Source of the DNA: Spirulina subsalsa PCC 9445
GTDB taxonomy: Bacteria > Cyanobacteriota > Cyanobacteriia > Cyanobacteriales > Spirulinaceae
Length of the DNA stretch: 64,000 bases
Direction of reading: 5' to 3'
NCBI RefSeq assembly: GCF_000314005.1
Contig: NZ_JH980292.1
Location: 507,410-571,409 of the forward strand
Each line of letters begins with the position of its first letter. Within the stretch, counting starts at the first letter, position 1. This document shows, one piece after another, positions 1 through 9,968 of the stretch. The notes beneath the pieces were generated by a model, which saw only the letters and a list, made by a program, of their open reading frames with translations, did no database searches and was not told the DNA's origin. Made by a program: the position numbers and the translations under genes.

Positions 1-154
1 CAAGACGACGGAATTTTATCCCCTCCCACAGACGCAGAAGAGTTCAGCCAGAGAACACTGGATTGGTGCTAAAGAATGGTAATCTGAAAGATGGAAAATT
101 TCAGATTAGCTTAAGAGTTCTCCTAATCTTACTTGTTTTAATCAAATCCCATAG

Positions 155-1653
<1,499 letters not shown>

Positions 1654-1654
<1 letters not shown>

Positions 1655-1698
1655 GATGTAAACCCCTAGGGGGGTGGTCATTCCCCCCCCTTGCATCC
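1654..1698 (+). promoter_or_regulatory. Intercistronic hairpin between atpB and atpC
   Basis: An imperfect inverted repeat begins at the atpB stop codon. The outer arms are GGATGTAA (1654-1661) and TTGCATCC (1691-1698), with a G-run and a C-run pairing inside. There is no U-tract. It may therefore act as an RNA stability or partial-attenuation element that sets the beta:epsilon ratio; the function is inferred. Confidence 0.45.
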
Positions 1699-1783
1699 TT
1701 CCTCTTTTTGTCGGTGGAGAGCAACTCAGTTGTCTCTCCCCTTCGCCACGCCACTCCACCCGAAACAAAGGACTAATAGCAAG

Positions 1784-2197
1784 ATGACTTTAAGTGTGCG
1801 CGTTGTTACGCCAGATAAAACGGTTTTAGAAACCTCCGCCCAAGAGGTGATCCTCCCTAGCACCACCGGACAATTAGGGATTTTAAGCGGTCACGCCCCC
1901 CTGTTAACCGCGTTAGATATTGGGGTGATGCGCGTCCGTCCGGAAAAAGACTGGTTAGCGATCGCCTTACTCGGAGGTTTCGCCGAAGTTGAAGAGGATC
2001 AGATCACGATTTTAGTCAATGGGGCTGAACGGGGCGATAAAATCGACCTCGAAACCGCTCGTCGTGAGTACGAAGAAGCCCAGCAAACCCTCAGCACCAT
2101 CACCGAAGATAACCGCCAAGGCAAGATCCAAGCCGAACGGACTTTGAAAAAAGCGCGTTGTCTCTTTCAAGCGGCAGGTGGGATGTCTAAGGTTTAG
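1784..2197 (+). CDS. atpC: F0F1 ATP synthase subunit epsilon
   Basis: Epsilon subunit of the F1 central stalk, which couples rotation to catalysis and inhibits ATP hydrolysis. The 137-residue product has the N-terminal beta-sandwich (GQLGILSGHAPLLTAL, GGFAEVEEDQITIL) and a C-terminal two-helix domain rich in charged residues. I chose the ATG at 1784 because MTLSVRVVTPDKTVLE is the normal family start; an in-frame upstream extension to 1691 has no family support. It is the second gene of the atpB-atpC unit and is followed by a clear terminator. Confidence 0.97.
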   Translation: MTLSVRVVTPDKTVLETSAQEVILPSTTGQLGILSGHAPLLTALDIGVMRVRPEKDWLAIALLGGFAEVEEDQITILVNGAERGDKIDLETARREYEEAQQTLSTITEDNRQGKIQAERTLKKARCLFQAAGGMSKV

Positions 2198-2223
2198 AAC
2201 TGGGGTTCTCGTTCTGAATGCAC

Positions 2224-2264
2224 AAACAGGGCAGTTCGTCAAGTGAACAAGCTGCCCTGTTTTT
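2224..2264 (+). terminator. Rho-independent terminator after atpC
   Basis: An 11-bp perfect inverted repeat, AAACAGGGCAG (2224-2234) and CTGCCCTGTTT (2252-2262), ends in a short T-run. It lies 26 bp after the atpC stop and closes the atp unit. Confidence 0.85.
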
Positions 2265-2281
2265 CAATGATTAATTATCAA

Positions 2282-2584
2282 TTAATTACTGCCTGTAAAC
2301 ACCACATCTGGGAACTTATCCTGCGCCGTTCCCATTGGAGTGCGCTTGCCTTCTTCTTGCCAGTAGTTGATCACTTCTGTTGCACGGTTGAGGAGGCTAA
2401 TCCGTTCTGCTTCGCTAATCCAGTGTTTCGCTTCTAACTCCTCTTTGAGTTGTTCCCAAGCGTCATTACGGGGCCAGAAGAAATAAGCGGTTAAAGGACT
2501 GGTGCCTTTCCCTACAACTTGATCTACTGCGATCGCAACATTTTCATCTAACCAAAGAACTTTTAAAATAAATCTAGAGTCCAA
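2282..2584 (-). CDS. ycf65: 30S ribosomal protein PSRP-3 (Ycf65 family)
   Basis: Small-subunit ribosome-associated protein of cyanobacteria and plastids. The 100-residue product carries the family signature almost throughout: [18 protein letters not shown], then [20 protein letters not shown] and the C-terminal INYWQEE segment. It is transcribed convergently toward atpC and ends 18 bp from the atpC terminator. The family assignment rests on these recognised motifs. Its role in ribosome assembly or activity is known from plastid homologues rather than visible here. Confidence 0.92.
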   Translation of the reverse strand: MDSRFILKVLWLDENVAIAVDQVVGKGTSPLTAYFFWPRNDAWEQLKEELEAKHWISEAERISLLNRATEVINYWQEEGKRTPMGTAQDKFPDVVFTGSN

Positions 2585-2687
2585 AGATACCTCCGAGCAA
2601 CTGTATATTTTAGGCTAACGCATAAATCGACAATTCCGTATTATACCCCACAATGAAACCTATAGACAAGTTGACCAAGGAGGGAGC

Positions 2688-3407
2688 ATGAGCAATGGTA
2701 TGGAAGATGTAAACTGGGTAGATCTAGACGAAAAAAAGCCCAACCCCCCGCCCCAACCCCCCTCTTCCTCCTTGATCAATGAACGGCAGTCCATCCCCCT
2801 AGAAATGGTGGAAACAGCCTTTCTTGCCAGCGCCGCCAGCCTCATCTGGCTGATTAACTACTACTTCCCCCTCGGTCCAATTTTGCGCATTTTCTTCCCC
2901 ATTCCCTTAGCCTTGATTTACCTGCGCTGGGGAGGCAGAGCCGCCGGGATGGGCGTCTTAGTCTCGGGGCTGTTACTCTCAGTGTTGATGGGACCAACCC
3001 GCAGTATTTTGTACATTATTCCCTTTGGTCTATTGGGAGTACAACTGGGCGCGGTTTGGCGGAGACAAGGGAGTTGGTACTTTTCCATTTTTACCGGGAC
3101 CATCTTAGGGGCGTTTGGCTTCCTGTTGCGGTTTTGGCTGTTATCCGTCTTTTTGGGTGAAAATCTTTGGGTTTATGTGGTCAATCAGATGACCGTATGG
3201 GTCGATTGGCTGTTACTCCGTCTCGGGATTCTCGCCCAACCTACCCCCCTAATCATTGAAGGGGTAGCGCTGGGAGCCATTTTCTTGAACAGTTTGCTCT
3301 ATCTATTTGTCGTGCATTTAGTGGCGCTGTTGGTGTTCGACCGTTTGGGCAACCCTATCCCCCGTCCGCCCATCTGGGTTCAAGTTTTATTTGAATATGA
3401 CTATTAA
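2688..3407 (+). CDS. DUF2232 family membrane protein
   Basis: A 239-residue integral membrane protein. A proline-rich cytoplasmic head (about residues 1-40) precedes six or so hydrophobic segments between about 45 and 225. The pattern and the RWGGRAAGMGVLVSGLLL segment fit the DUF2232 family of bacterial membrane proteins, which resemble S-components of ECF transporters; the substrate is unknown. The start at 2688 is supported by an AAGGAGG Shine-Dalgarno sequence about 5 bases upstream. Its stop codon overlaps the next gene, a CobT-like gene, so the two are probably co-translated. That suggests, but does not prove, a link to cobalamin or its precursors. Confidence 0.8.
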   Translation: MSNGMEDVNWVDLDEKKPNPPPQPPSSSLINERQSIPLEMVETAFLASAASLIWLINYYFPLGPILRIFFPIPLALIYLRWGGRAAGMGVLVSGLLLSVLMGPTRSILYIIPFGLLGVQLGAVWRRQGSWYFSIFTGTILGAFGFLLRFWLLSVFLGENLWVYVVNQMTVWVDWLLLRLGILAQPTPLIIEGVALGAIFLNSLLYLFVVHLVALLVFDRLGNPIPRPPIWVQVLFEYDY

Positions 3408-4509
3408 GTGCTATACTCAACAGCCAATCGGTCAGCAGTGGTTACAACGCCATCGGGGACAATTGCCCCATCTGGCCTGTGTGTTAGGGTTTACAGAAAC
3501 CGGGTTAATTGAAGGCATTTCCGCCGCCGGGGCAACACCGGAAGATCGGCAATATACAGCCCTAGCCGATGGGGAATTTCTGGTCAAGGGGCGGCAACCC
3601 AACCCTTGTTTTCCCCTACCCCCTCTCACGGCCGGAGCTTCTCCGGTGTTGATTAGTCGGGCGGTGGTGGAGGCGTTTGGGCTACCTGTAACCCTGTTCA
3701 ATGCGGGACTCCCTCAACCTCCTGCCGTGCCGTCTGTGGACTTACAAGGGCGTTGGGCGCGTTGTGTCAGTAGTGGTCAGGCGTTGCCCTTGGGAGTGGT
3801 GGAACACCTGTTACAGCAAGGGTTAGATTGGGGCGCGGGTTTGGGGCAAAAAGCCCAGAGTTACTTAATGGTCGCCGAATGTGTGGTGGGGGGAACCACC
3901 ACCGCCCTAGGGGTATTACGGGGGTTAGGTATCGCAGCAGAGGGCAAGGTAAACAGTAGCCATCCGTGCTGTAATCATGCCCAGAAACAGGAGTTAGTCG
4001 AAGCGGGGTTAAGGGCGGCGCAGTGGTGGGAACAGCAGCCCCCTCGCCATCCCTTAGCCTTGGTGGCGGCCGTGGGAGATCCCATGCAGGTGGTGGCCGC
4101 GGGGATGGCCATTGCTGGGAGTCAACATGGGGGAGTGTTATTGGCGGGGGGAACCCAGATGTTGGCAGTTTATGCTTTAGCTGAGGCGATCGCAGAATTT
4201 TATCAGTGGTCCTGGCAACCCCACCGGGTCATCGTGGGTACCACGCGCTGGGTGGCAGAAGATCCCACCGGAGACACCGTAGGCCTCGCCCAAGCCATTG
4301 GTTCAGTTTCTTTGCTCGCCAGCCAACTCGACTTTAGCCCCTCTCAATATGCTGCCCTCCGGGCCTATGAGGAAGGATACGTCAAAGAAGGAGTCGGGGC
4401 CGGGGGTTGTGCGATCGCCTCCCATCTCATCCAAGGCTGGACATCCCAACAACTCCTAGCCGCCATTGAGCAGTTATCAAGCGGTCAACTCCCCGACACT
4501 GAATCATAG
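3397..4509 (+). CDS. CobT-like nicotinate-nucleotide phosphoribosyltransferase family protein
   Basis: A 370-residue cytosolic protein of the cyanobacterial/archaeal CobT-like family, related to nicotinate-nucleotide:dimethylbenzimidazole phosphoribosyltransferase of lower-ligand assembly in cobamides. Supporting segments are VAECVVGGTTTALGVLRGLG, AVGDPMQVVAAGMAIAG and GGVLLAGGTQMLAVYALAEA, which form the glycine-rich phosphoribosyl-binding regions, and the C-terminal EGYVKEGVGAGGCAIA. ATG 3397 is chosen; a TTG at 3391 is also in frame. It overlaps the DUF2232 gene by 11 bp. The B12-dependent metH about 18 kb away is consistent with cobamide use. The substrate is inferred from the family. Confidence 0.8.
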   Translation: MTIKCYTQQPIGQQWLQRHRGQLPHLACVLGFTETGLIEGISAAGATPEDRQYTALADGEFLVKGRQPNPCFPLPPLTAGASPVLISRAVVEAFGLPVTLFNAGLPQPPAVPSVDLQGRWARCVSSGQALPLGVVEHLLQQGLDWGAGLGQKAQSYLMVAECVVGGTTTALGVLRGLGIAAEGKVNSSHPCCNHAQKQELVEAGLRAAQWWEQQPPRHPLALVAAVGDPMQVVAAGMAIAGSQHGGVLLAGGTQMLAVYALAEAIAEFYQWSWQPHRVIVGTTRWVAEDPTGDTVGLAQAIGSVSLLASQLDFSPSQYAALRAYEEGYVKEGVGAGGCAIASHLIQGWTSQQLLAAIEQLSSGQLPDTES

Positions 4510-4610
4510 ATTACAAAACACAACAGACAGTTCATTTACCTAAAATGAGTCTTTCTAAAGCTGAAGCAAAACAACTATTAGAACCTTTAATTTTTGAGAA
4601 AAAAGAGTGA
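4510..4610 (+). pseudogene. Decayed C-terminal fragment of a small protein
   Basis: A reading frame in this stretch encodes QQTVHLPKMSLSKAEAKQLL followed by EPLIFEKKE and a stop at 4608-4610. The upstream part has no start codon of its own. The composition looks like the tail of a small, antitoxin-like protein left by a deletion. I do not recognise the parent gene. It stops exactly where the left edge of the duplicated mrp segment begins. Confidence 0.25.
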
Positions 4611-4744
4611 TGAGTGCTGATGCGATCGCCATCAACACCAATGACCCTATCTTTCTGTCCCAGAGTAGATCCCTTTTGCCAGTAAAAATGCTAGAAAGGA
4701 AAAAATACGTCTAGGCTGTGTCCCTTAGCCCACTTTAAATTCCT

Positions 4745-4805
4745 GTGTTAGAAACCTTATTTCCAGCCTAGAAACCCACACGATCAAGAAAAATTATAAA
4801 CCATG
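4745..4805 (+). pseudogene. mrpC remnant with large internal deletion
   Basis: The first eight codons (GTG TTA GAA ACC ...) match the start of the intact mrpC at 6565. They run directly into a sequence matching the last twelve codons (LETHTIKKNYKP), out of frame, with a TAG at 4769. About 95 codons between the two ends are missing. The terminal TGA still overlaps the ATG of the following mrpD copy, as in the intact pair. Confidence 0.8.
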
Positions 4806-6233
4806 ACTATCTTAACGATCGTTTGGATTGCCCTCTCCTTTTTTGTCGGGTTTGTTATCTACTTACTCCCTCCCCTCTCCCGCTATTTAGCCCTAGCCAT
4901 CGCTCTATTTTCCGGCAGCTACGCACTCCTGAACTTTAGGCAATCCTCCCCCCTAACCTTACAACTATTAGATAACTTTGGCGTTAGTTTGCTGGTTGAT
5001 CAACTGAGTAGCTTTTTTATCCTCACCAACGCTCTAGTCACAGCCGCCGTTATCTTTTACTGTTGGAATACCGGAAAAAAAGCCTTCTTTTATGCTCAAT
5101 TGATTATCCTTCATGGCAGCATGAACGCGATTTTCATTTGTGCAGATTTCCTGAGTGTTTATGTTGCCCTAGAAGTGATTGGGATTTCCTCCTTTCTGCT
5201 TCTTGCCTATCCCCGCACCAACCGAACAATCTGGGTAGCTTTACGTTACTTATTTGTGAGTAACGTAGCCATGTTATTTTACCTCATTGGGGCGATTTTG
5301 ATTTATCAAGTCAATCGCTCTTTTGCCTTTGCTGGATTAACCAATGCTCCCCCAGAAGGCATTGCTTTAATCCTAGTCGGATTATTCGTAAAGGGCGGCG
5401 TTTTTGTCTCGGGATTATGGTTATTACCCGTAACCTATTCTGAATCAGAAACGCCTGTTGCGGCCATCCTTTCCGGTGTAGTGATCAAAGTGGGGATTTT
5501 TCCATTAGTCCGTTGCGCTTTAATGTTTGAGGATGTGGATAATATTATCCGGGTTTTTGGTGTTGCCTCAGCCCTAGTAGGGGTTATCTATACCATCCTA
5601 GAACAAGATACAAGGCGAATGTTAGCCTTCAGTAGCGTTTCCCAATTGGGTTTTATTTTAGCCGCCCCAGAAGTGGGAGGATTTTATGCCTTAAGCCACG
5701 GTTTAGTAAAATCTGCTCTGTTCCTAATTGTTGGAAACTTACCCAGTTATCAATTCAAAGAATTACAAAGTAAACCCATTTATACCCCCCTCTGGACAGC
5801 CTTAGTCATTGCCAGTTTTTCCATCTCAGGCTTCCCGCTGCTCTCAGGATTTGGCGCGAAGGTTTTGACCATGAGAAGTCTCCTCGGTTGGCAAGTCATT
5901 GTGATGAATATTGCCGCATTAGGAACAGCCATCGCCTTTGCTAAATTCATTTTTTTGCCGAAAGGGGGTGAGAAAAAAATAAAATATGGTTTTTGGTCAG
6001 CCATGGCGGTGTTATTTGGTGGCTTAGTCGTCGCCAATGGGGTATATTACAAAGCTTACACACTGGAAAATGTAATTAAACCCTTAGTAACCATTGGTTT
6101 AGGTTGGCTGATTTATCTCTTCTTGATTAAACCCATTGTTTTGAGATTACCTCGGATGTTAGAACAGTTTGATCACTTGATTGGGGTGATGAGCTTGATC
6201 TTGGTGTCGCTGTTTTGGATGGTGTTGGCTTGA
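4803..6233 (+). CDS. mrpD: Mrp antiporter subunit D, copy 1
   Basis: A 476-residue polytopic membrane protein of the NuoM/NuoN/MrpD proton-translocating family, with about 14 hydrophobic segments. It has a conserved glutamate in VALEVIGISSFLL, a lysine in GLFVKGGVF, and the ILEQDTRRMLAFSSVSQLG loop, all typical of this family. In the Mrp complex MrpD moves protons in exchange for Na+. It is nearly identical to the gene at 6909, and the intact mrpC lies between them. Full length and open, so probably functional. It may fill the place of the NuoL-like part of MrpA, since no full-length mrpA is seen. Confidence 0.9.
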   Translation: MTILTIVWIALSFFVGFVIYLLPPLSRYLALAIALFSGSYALLNFRQSSPLTLQLLDNFGVSLLVDQLSSFFILTNALVTAAVIFYCWNTGKKAFFYAQLIILHGSMNAIFICADFLSVYVALEVIGISSFLLLAYPRTNRTIWVALRYLFVSNVAMLFYLIGAILIYQVNRSFAFAGLTNAPPEGIALILVGLFVKGGVFVSGLWLLPVTYSESETPVAAILSGVVIKVGIFPLVRCALMFEDVDNIIRVFGVASALVGVIYTILEQDTRRMLAFSSVSQLGFILAAPEVGGFYALSHGLVKSALFLIVGNLPSYQFKELQSKPIYTPLWTALVIASFSISGFPLLSGFGAKVLTMRSLLGWQVIVMNIAALGTAIAFAKFIFLPKGGEKKIKYGFWSAMAVLFGGLVVANGVYYKAYTLENVIKPLVTIGLGWLIYLFLIKPIVLRLPRMLEQFDHLIGVMSLILVSLFWMVLA

Positions 6234-6564
6234 TTGGCTATAGCTAGGGCTTGCTGAATAACTCCGAGAGTTGGGGAGTCGGGAGTCGGTGTAGGGGCGC
6301 AATGCTTGCGCCCTAGGGAGTCGGTAAAAGACAATACTCAAGAGTTTTGGCTATTCACTACCCACTATTCCCCTGCCCCCCTGCTCCCTCTCCCCCCGTT
6401 CCCTGTGAGTGCCGTCATGAGTGGTGATGCGATCGCCATCCGTCCAACACCTAAGCACAAATGACCATATCTTTCTGTCCCAGAGTAGATCACTTTGGTC
6501 ACCAAAAATGGTAAAAATAAACAATTGTATCTAGCCTATGCCCCTTAGCCTACTTTAACTTCCT
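6234..6564. repeat. Intergenic block of small dispersed repeats and duplicated leader
   Basis: Between mrpD copy 1 and mrpC lie a GGGAGTCGGGAGTCGG tract, a hairpin-forming palindrome at 6291-6315 (arms TAGGGGCGCAA and TTGCGCCCTA), and C-rich/T-rich low-complexity sequence at 6361-6405. From about 6416 it is the second copy of the duplicated leader. I see no gene here. Confidence 0.6.
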
Positions 6565-6912
6565 GTGTTAGAAGCCTTAATACTTGCCAGCGTCCTGTTT
6601 GGATTTTTCGGCATCATCTTCAAGAAAAATCTGATGATGAAAATTATCGCGATGGATATCATGAGTACAGGAGTCATTGCTTATTATGTACTCATTGCCT
6701 CCAAAGATGGTGCTTTTACCCCCATTCTCACCCAGTTAACAGGTAATGTTGACCCCATAGCCTACGCCGATCCCGTTCCTCAAGCCGTTATTTTAACCGC
6801 CATTGTGATTGGCTTTTCCATTCAAGCCTTAATGCTAGTTGGGGTGATGAAATTAGCCCAAGATAACCCCACCTTAGAAACCCACGCGATCGAGAAAAAT
6901 TATACACCATGA
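6565..6912 (+). CDS. mrpC: Mrp antiporter subunit C
   Basis: A 115-residue membrane protein homologous to NuoK/MrpC, a small three-helix subunit of the Mrp Na+/H+ antiporter. It has LFGFFGIIFKKNLMMKIIAM, DPVPQAVILTAIVIGFSIQA (the conserved DPLPQALVLTAIVI-type motif) and a hydrophilic C-terminus. The start is a GTG at 6565. Its TGA overlaps the mrpD ATG (ATGA), so translation is coupled. The deleted copy upstream makes this the only intact mrpC in the window. Confidence 0.9.
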   Translation: MLEALILASVLFGFFGIIFKKNLMMKIIAMDIMSTGVIAYYVLIASKDGAFTPILTQLTGNVDPIAYADPVPQAVILTAIVIGFSIQALMLVGVMKLAQDNPTLETHAIEKNYTP

Positions 6913-8336
6913 CTATCTTAACGATCGTTTGGATTGCCCTCTCCTTTTTTGTCGGGTTTGTTATCTACTTACTCCCCCCCCTCTCCCGCTATTTAGCCCT
7001 AGCCATTGCTGTATTTTCCAGCAGCTACGCACTCCTAACCTTTGGGCAATCCTCCCCCCTAACCTTACAACTATTAGATAATTTTGGCGTTAGTTTGCTG
7101 GTTGATCAACTGAGTAGCTTTTTTATCCTCACCAACGCTCTAGTCACAGCCGCCGTTATCTTTTACTGTTGGAATACCGGAAAAAAAGCCTTCTTTTATG
7201 CTCAATTGATTATCCTTCATGGCAGCATGAACGCGATCTTCATTTGCGCCGATTTTATGAGCGTTTATGTCGCCCTAGAAGTCATTGGCATTGCTTCCTT
7301 TTTACTCGTTGCTTATCCCCGAACCAATAAATCAATTTGGGTCGCCTTGCGTTACTTGTTTATCAGTAACGTAGCCATGTTGTTTTACCTGATTGGGGCA
7401 ATTTTGGTTTATAAAGCCAATCACTCTTTCTCCTTTGCTGGATTCACCAATGCCCCCCCAGAAGCCATTGCTTTAATCTTAGTAGGATTATTAGGCAAAG
7501 GCGGCGTTTTCGTTTCAGGATTATGGTTGCCCTTGACTCATTCTGAAGCCGAAACTCCCGTTTCGGCAATCCTTTCCGGTGTGGTGGTGAAAGCGGGGAT
7601 TTTCCCCTTGGTCCGTTGTGCCTTAATGTTTGAGGAAGTAGACAGTATTATCCGGGTTTTTGGGGTCGCCTCCGCCCTGCTAGGGGTCATCTATGCCATC
7701 CTAGAACAAGATACCAAACGGATGTTAGCGCTGAGTACCATTTCCCAATTAGGTTTTATTTTAGCCGCCCCCGAAGTGGGAGGATTTTATGCTTTAACCC
7801 ACGGTTTAGTAAAATCTTCTCTGTTTCTAATTGCCGGAAACTTACCAAGTCGTCAATTCAAAGAATTACAGTATAAACCCATCTATACTCCCCTCTGGAT
7901 AGCCTTAGTCATTGCCAGTTTTTCCATCTCAGGCTTCCCTTTGCTCTCAGGATTTGGCGCAAAAGTTTTGACCATGCAAAGTCTCCTAGGATGGCAAGTC
8001 ATTGTGATGAACCTTGCCGCATTAGGAACAGCTACAGCCTTTGCTAAATTCATCTTTTTACCTCAAGGGGGTGACAAAACGACGAAATACGGTTTTTGGT
8101 CAGCCATGGCGGTGTTATTTGGGGGATTAGTCGTTGCCAATGGAGTGTATTACGAGGCTTACACGCCGGAAAATGTAATTAAACCCTTAGTAACCATTGG
8201 TTTAGCCTGGCTGATTTATTTCTTCTTGATTAAACCTATTGTTTTGAGATTACCTCGAATGTTAGAGCAGTTTGATCACTTGATTGGGGTGATGAGTTTA
8301 ATGTTGGTATCGCTGTTTTGGATGGTGTTCGCATGA
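6909..8336 (+). CDS. mrpD: Mrp antiporter subunit D, copy 2
   Basis: A 475-residue NuoM/MrpD family membrane subunit, almost collinear with the copy at 4803. Key segments are VALEVIGIASFLL (conserved glutamate), GLLGKGGVF (conserved lysine) and ILEQDTKRMLALSTISQLG. Substitutions relative to copy 1 are mostly conservative, so both copies appear to be under selection. Its stop overlaps the start of mrpE (ATGA), tying it to the downstream E-F-G-A-B genes. It probably forms the proton path of the antiporter in the plasma or thylakoid membrane. Confidence 0.92.
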   Translation: MTILTIVWIALSFFVGFVIYLLPPLSRYLALAIAVFSSSYALLTFGQSSPLTLQLLDNFGVSLLVDQLSSFFILTNALVTAAVIFYCWNTGKKAFFYAQLIILHGSMNAIFICADFMSVYVALEVIGIASFLLVAYPRTNKSIWVALRYLFISNVAMLFYLIGAILVYKANHSFSFAGFTNAPPEAIALILVGLLGKGGVFVSGLWLPLTHSEAETPVSAILSGVVVKAGIFPLVRCALMFEEVDSIIRVFGVASALLGVIYAILEQDTKRMLALSTISQLGFILAAPEVGGFYALTHGLVKSSLFLIAGNLPSRQFKELQYKPIYTPLWIALVIASFSISGFPLLSGFGAKVLTMQSLLGWQVIVMNLAALGTATAFAKFIFLPQGGDKTTKYGFWSAMAVLFGGLVVANGVYYEAYTPENVIKPLVTIGLAWLIYFFLIKPIVLRLPRMLEQFDHLIGVMSLMLVSLFWMVFA

Positions 8337-8722
8337 TTGGCTACTTGAATATATTATTACGGCTTACAATCTGGTTTTTGTTGACGGCGGACTTAAGTTT
8401 AGCCAACATTATTATTGGTGTCGCCGTGACATTATTACTTCCTCGGGTTGCTACGTCTCCGGGCGCACTGAAAGACTGGCTAAGGGCATTTTGGGAAATA
8501 GTTGTCGCGATTCCTCAAGCCTATTTTGAGGCCGTAGAAATCATGGTTCGTCCTCATAGTGCAGAAGCCATTACGATGGAACGAGTCAAACCCCAACGCA
8601 CACCGGGCTTGATTTTTTTAGATATTTTTGTGATTACATTCACGCCGAAAACGATTGTTTTGAAATATCATGAGGACGGTTGGTATGAGGTGCATCGTGT
8701 CACACCCGGGAGGGACAAATGA
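8333..8722 (+). CDS. mrpE: Mrp antiporter subunit E
   Basis: A 129-residue membrane-anchored protein of the MrpE/MnhE family. Two N-terminal hydrophobic segments are followed by a cytoplasmic domain with PHSAEAITMERVKPQRTPGL and LKYHEDGWYEVHRV. ATG 8333 overlaps the mrpD stop and its own TGA overlaps the mrpF ATG. An in-frame start at 8318 would only extend it into mrpD. It is needed for antiporter complex assembly in known Mrp systems. Confidence 0.9.
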   Translation: MIGYLNILLRLTIWFLLTADLSLANIIIGVAVTLLLPRVATSPGALKDWLRAFWEIVVAIPQAYFEAVEIMVRPHSAEAITMERVKPQRTPGLIFLDIFVITFTPKTIVLKYHEDGWYEVHRVTPGRDK

Positions 8723-8970
8723 ATTTAATATTATTGGGAATGTTATTGGCTTTACTAATCCCCATGTATGAAGCATGGCAGGATGATCAGATATGGCAAA
8801 AGATGTTAGCTTTTGCGAGTATTGCCACCAAAACATCGATTCTCATTCTGATGGTTTCAGTGCTGCGGGATGATTGGATGATTGGGGTGGTTGGGGTGTT
8901 AATTTTAAGTGTAGGCAATGCCGCCTTAATGTTATTAGCCCAAATTATCAAGCGTTTAAATCAGATTTAG
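8719..8970 (+). CDS. mrpF: Mrp antiporter subunit F
   Basis: An 83-residue, three-helix membrane protein at the position and with the length of MrpF (MnhF). The pattern is a short N-terminal helix, WQKMLAFASIATKTSILILM and a C-terminal helix. It starts at an ATGA overlap with mrpE. Direct sequence motifs are weak in this small family, so the call rests partly on gene order between E and G. Confidence 0.8.
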   Translation: MNLILLGMLLALLIPMYEAWQDDQIWQKMLAFASIATKTSILILMVSVLRDDWMIGVVGVLILSVGNAALMLLAQIIKRLNQI

Positions 8971-9022
8971 GTCCGTTGTTTTTTTAGAAAACGAATCAGA
9001 ACATTGATCAAAGTAGAGTTTT

Positions 9023-9292
9023 ATGGTAGATATTATCAGTTATTTTTGCTTCGGGGTTGGTATTGTGTTTTGGTTTTGGGGGACTCTTCCCTTAGTGGGC
9101 GATCGCTCCGTACTGTTCAAACTCCATAGTCTCTCCGTGGCAGATACATTAGGCTCGATGACCATTGTGGTGGGATTATTACTCAGAATTCCCAACGAGT
9201 GGCCCCTTTTAATCTTAGCCTTGATCTCCTTGGCGATTTGGAACACCATTTTGGGGTATGTTTTAGCCTATTGTTCGAGCAGTCGTGAGTAA
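9023..9292 (+). CDS. mrpG: Mrp antiporter subunit G
   Basis: An 89-residue membrane protein of the MrpG/MnhG family. It has three hydrophobic segments with GTLPLVGDRSVLFKLHSLSV and ADTLGSMTIVVGLLL, which match the conserved 'G..gl.R..D.ytRLHa.s.adTLG' pattern of the family. It follows mrpF after 52 bp and precedes the MrpA-like gene by 72 bp. Confidence 0.88.
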   Translation: MVDIISYFCFGVGIVFWFWGTLPLVGDRSVLFKLHSLSVADTLGSMTIVVGLLLRIPNEWPLLILALISLAIWNTILGYVLAYCSSSRE

Positions 9293-9364
9293 CTAGCTCA
9301 ATAGCCCCTACCCCAACATCGGATTCTTCGTTCACTGCTCCTGATTCCCTATTTTCAACCCTTT

Positions 9365-9937
9365 ATGAACAACACCGATATTTTAGTTATTGTTTCTCTC
9401 CTGCCCTTATCGGCCTTGATGTTAGTCTTACAGGTCAATCCCTATCATGCTTTAGTCATTCGTGGGATTTTAGGGGCGGTTGCTGCCCTAGTTTATGCCG
9501 TGTTAGGGGCGGCCGATGTAGCACTAACCGAGGCCTTGGTGGGTACAATGTTGTCGATTACCCTCTATGCGGTTGCTGTGCGTTCCTCCTTAGTGATGCG
9601 CTTAGGAGTGGTGACAGAAGAGGAGACACTCTTAGAAGAAGAAATGCCCGAAGGATTTAGGCAATTGCTCGCAGAGTTACGGACAGCCCTAAAAAAATAT
9701 CATGTCCGTTTAGAGCTAGTTTGTTATCGTAATGAGGAAGCCTTAGAACAAGCCCTGAAAGAACATGATGTTCATGGAACTTGTTTGCCCTCAGAGATTA
9801 AAGACTATCAACTCATTACCCGTATTGAACGCTTATACGAGATTTTCCAAGCGGACACCACGTTCCCGGTGAGTCGTTGGGAAGAGGTTGTAATCAACAA
9901 GCTCCCTGAGCCAACAGAATTGAGTCTTAATCCTTAA
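9365..9937 (+). CDS. MrpA C-terminal-like (DUF4040/MbhD) subunit
   Basis: A 190-residue protein with three N-terminal membrane helices (to about residue 80) containing GAADVALTEALVGTMLSITL, the DUF4040/MbhD motif found in the C-terminal part of large MrpA proteins. A hydrophilic, charged cytoplasmic tail of about 110 residues follows. Cyanobacterial Mrp operons carry this short MrpA-type gene instead of a full MrpA. The tail has no motif I recognise. It lies 31 bp before mrpB. Confidence 0.8.
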   Translation: MNNTDILVIVSLLPLSALMLVLQVNPYHALVIRGILGAVAALVYAVLGAADVALTEALVGTMLSITLYAVAVRSSLVMRLGVVTEEETLLEEEMPEGFRQLLAELRTALKKYHVRLELVCYRNEEALEQALKEHDVHGTCLPSEIKDYQLITRIERLYEIFQADTTFPVSRWEEVVINKLPEPTELSLNP

Positions 9938-9968
9938 TAAAAATTAATTCTAGATTAATTAGAAAACG

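Larger units (their letters stand above)
4611..8336 (+). repeat. Tandem duplication of the mrp upstream-C-D segment
   Basis: Copy 1 runs from about 4611 to 6233 and copy 2 from about 6416 to 8336. Both begin with TGATGCGATCGCCATC and share a non-coding leader containing ATCTTTCTGTCCCAGAGTAG and CCTTAGCC, then the mrpC start region, and a complete mrpD. Copy 1 has lost roughly 285 bp of mrpC. The mrpD copies are long stretches of identical sequence broken by scattered substitutions. Confidence 0.85.
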
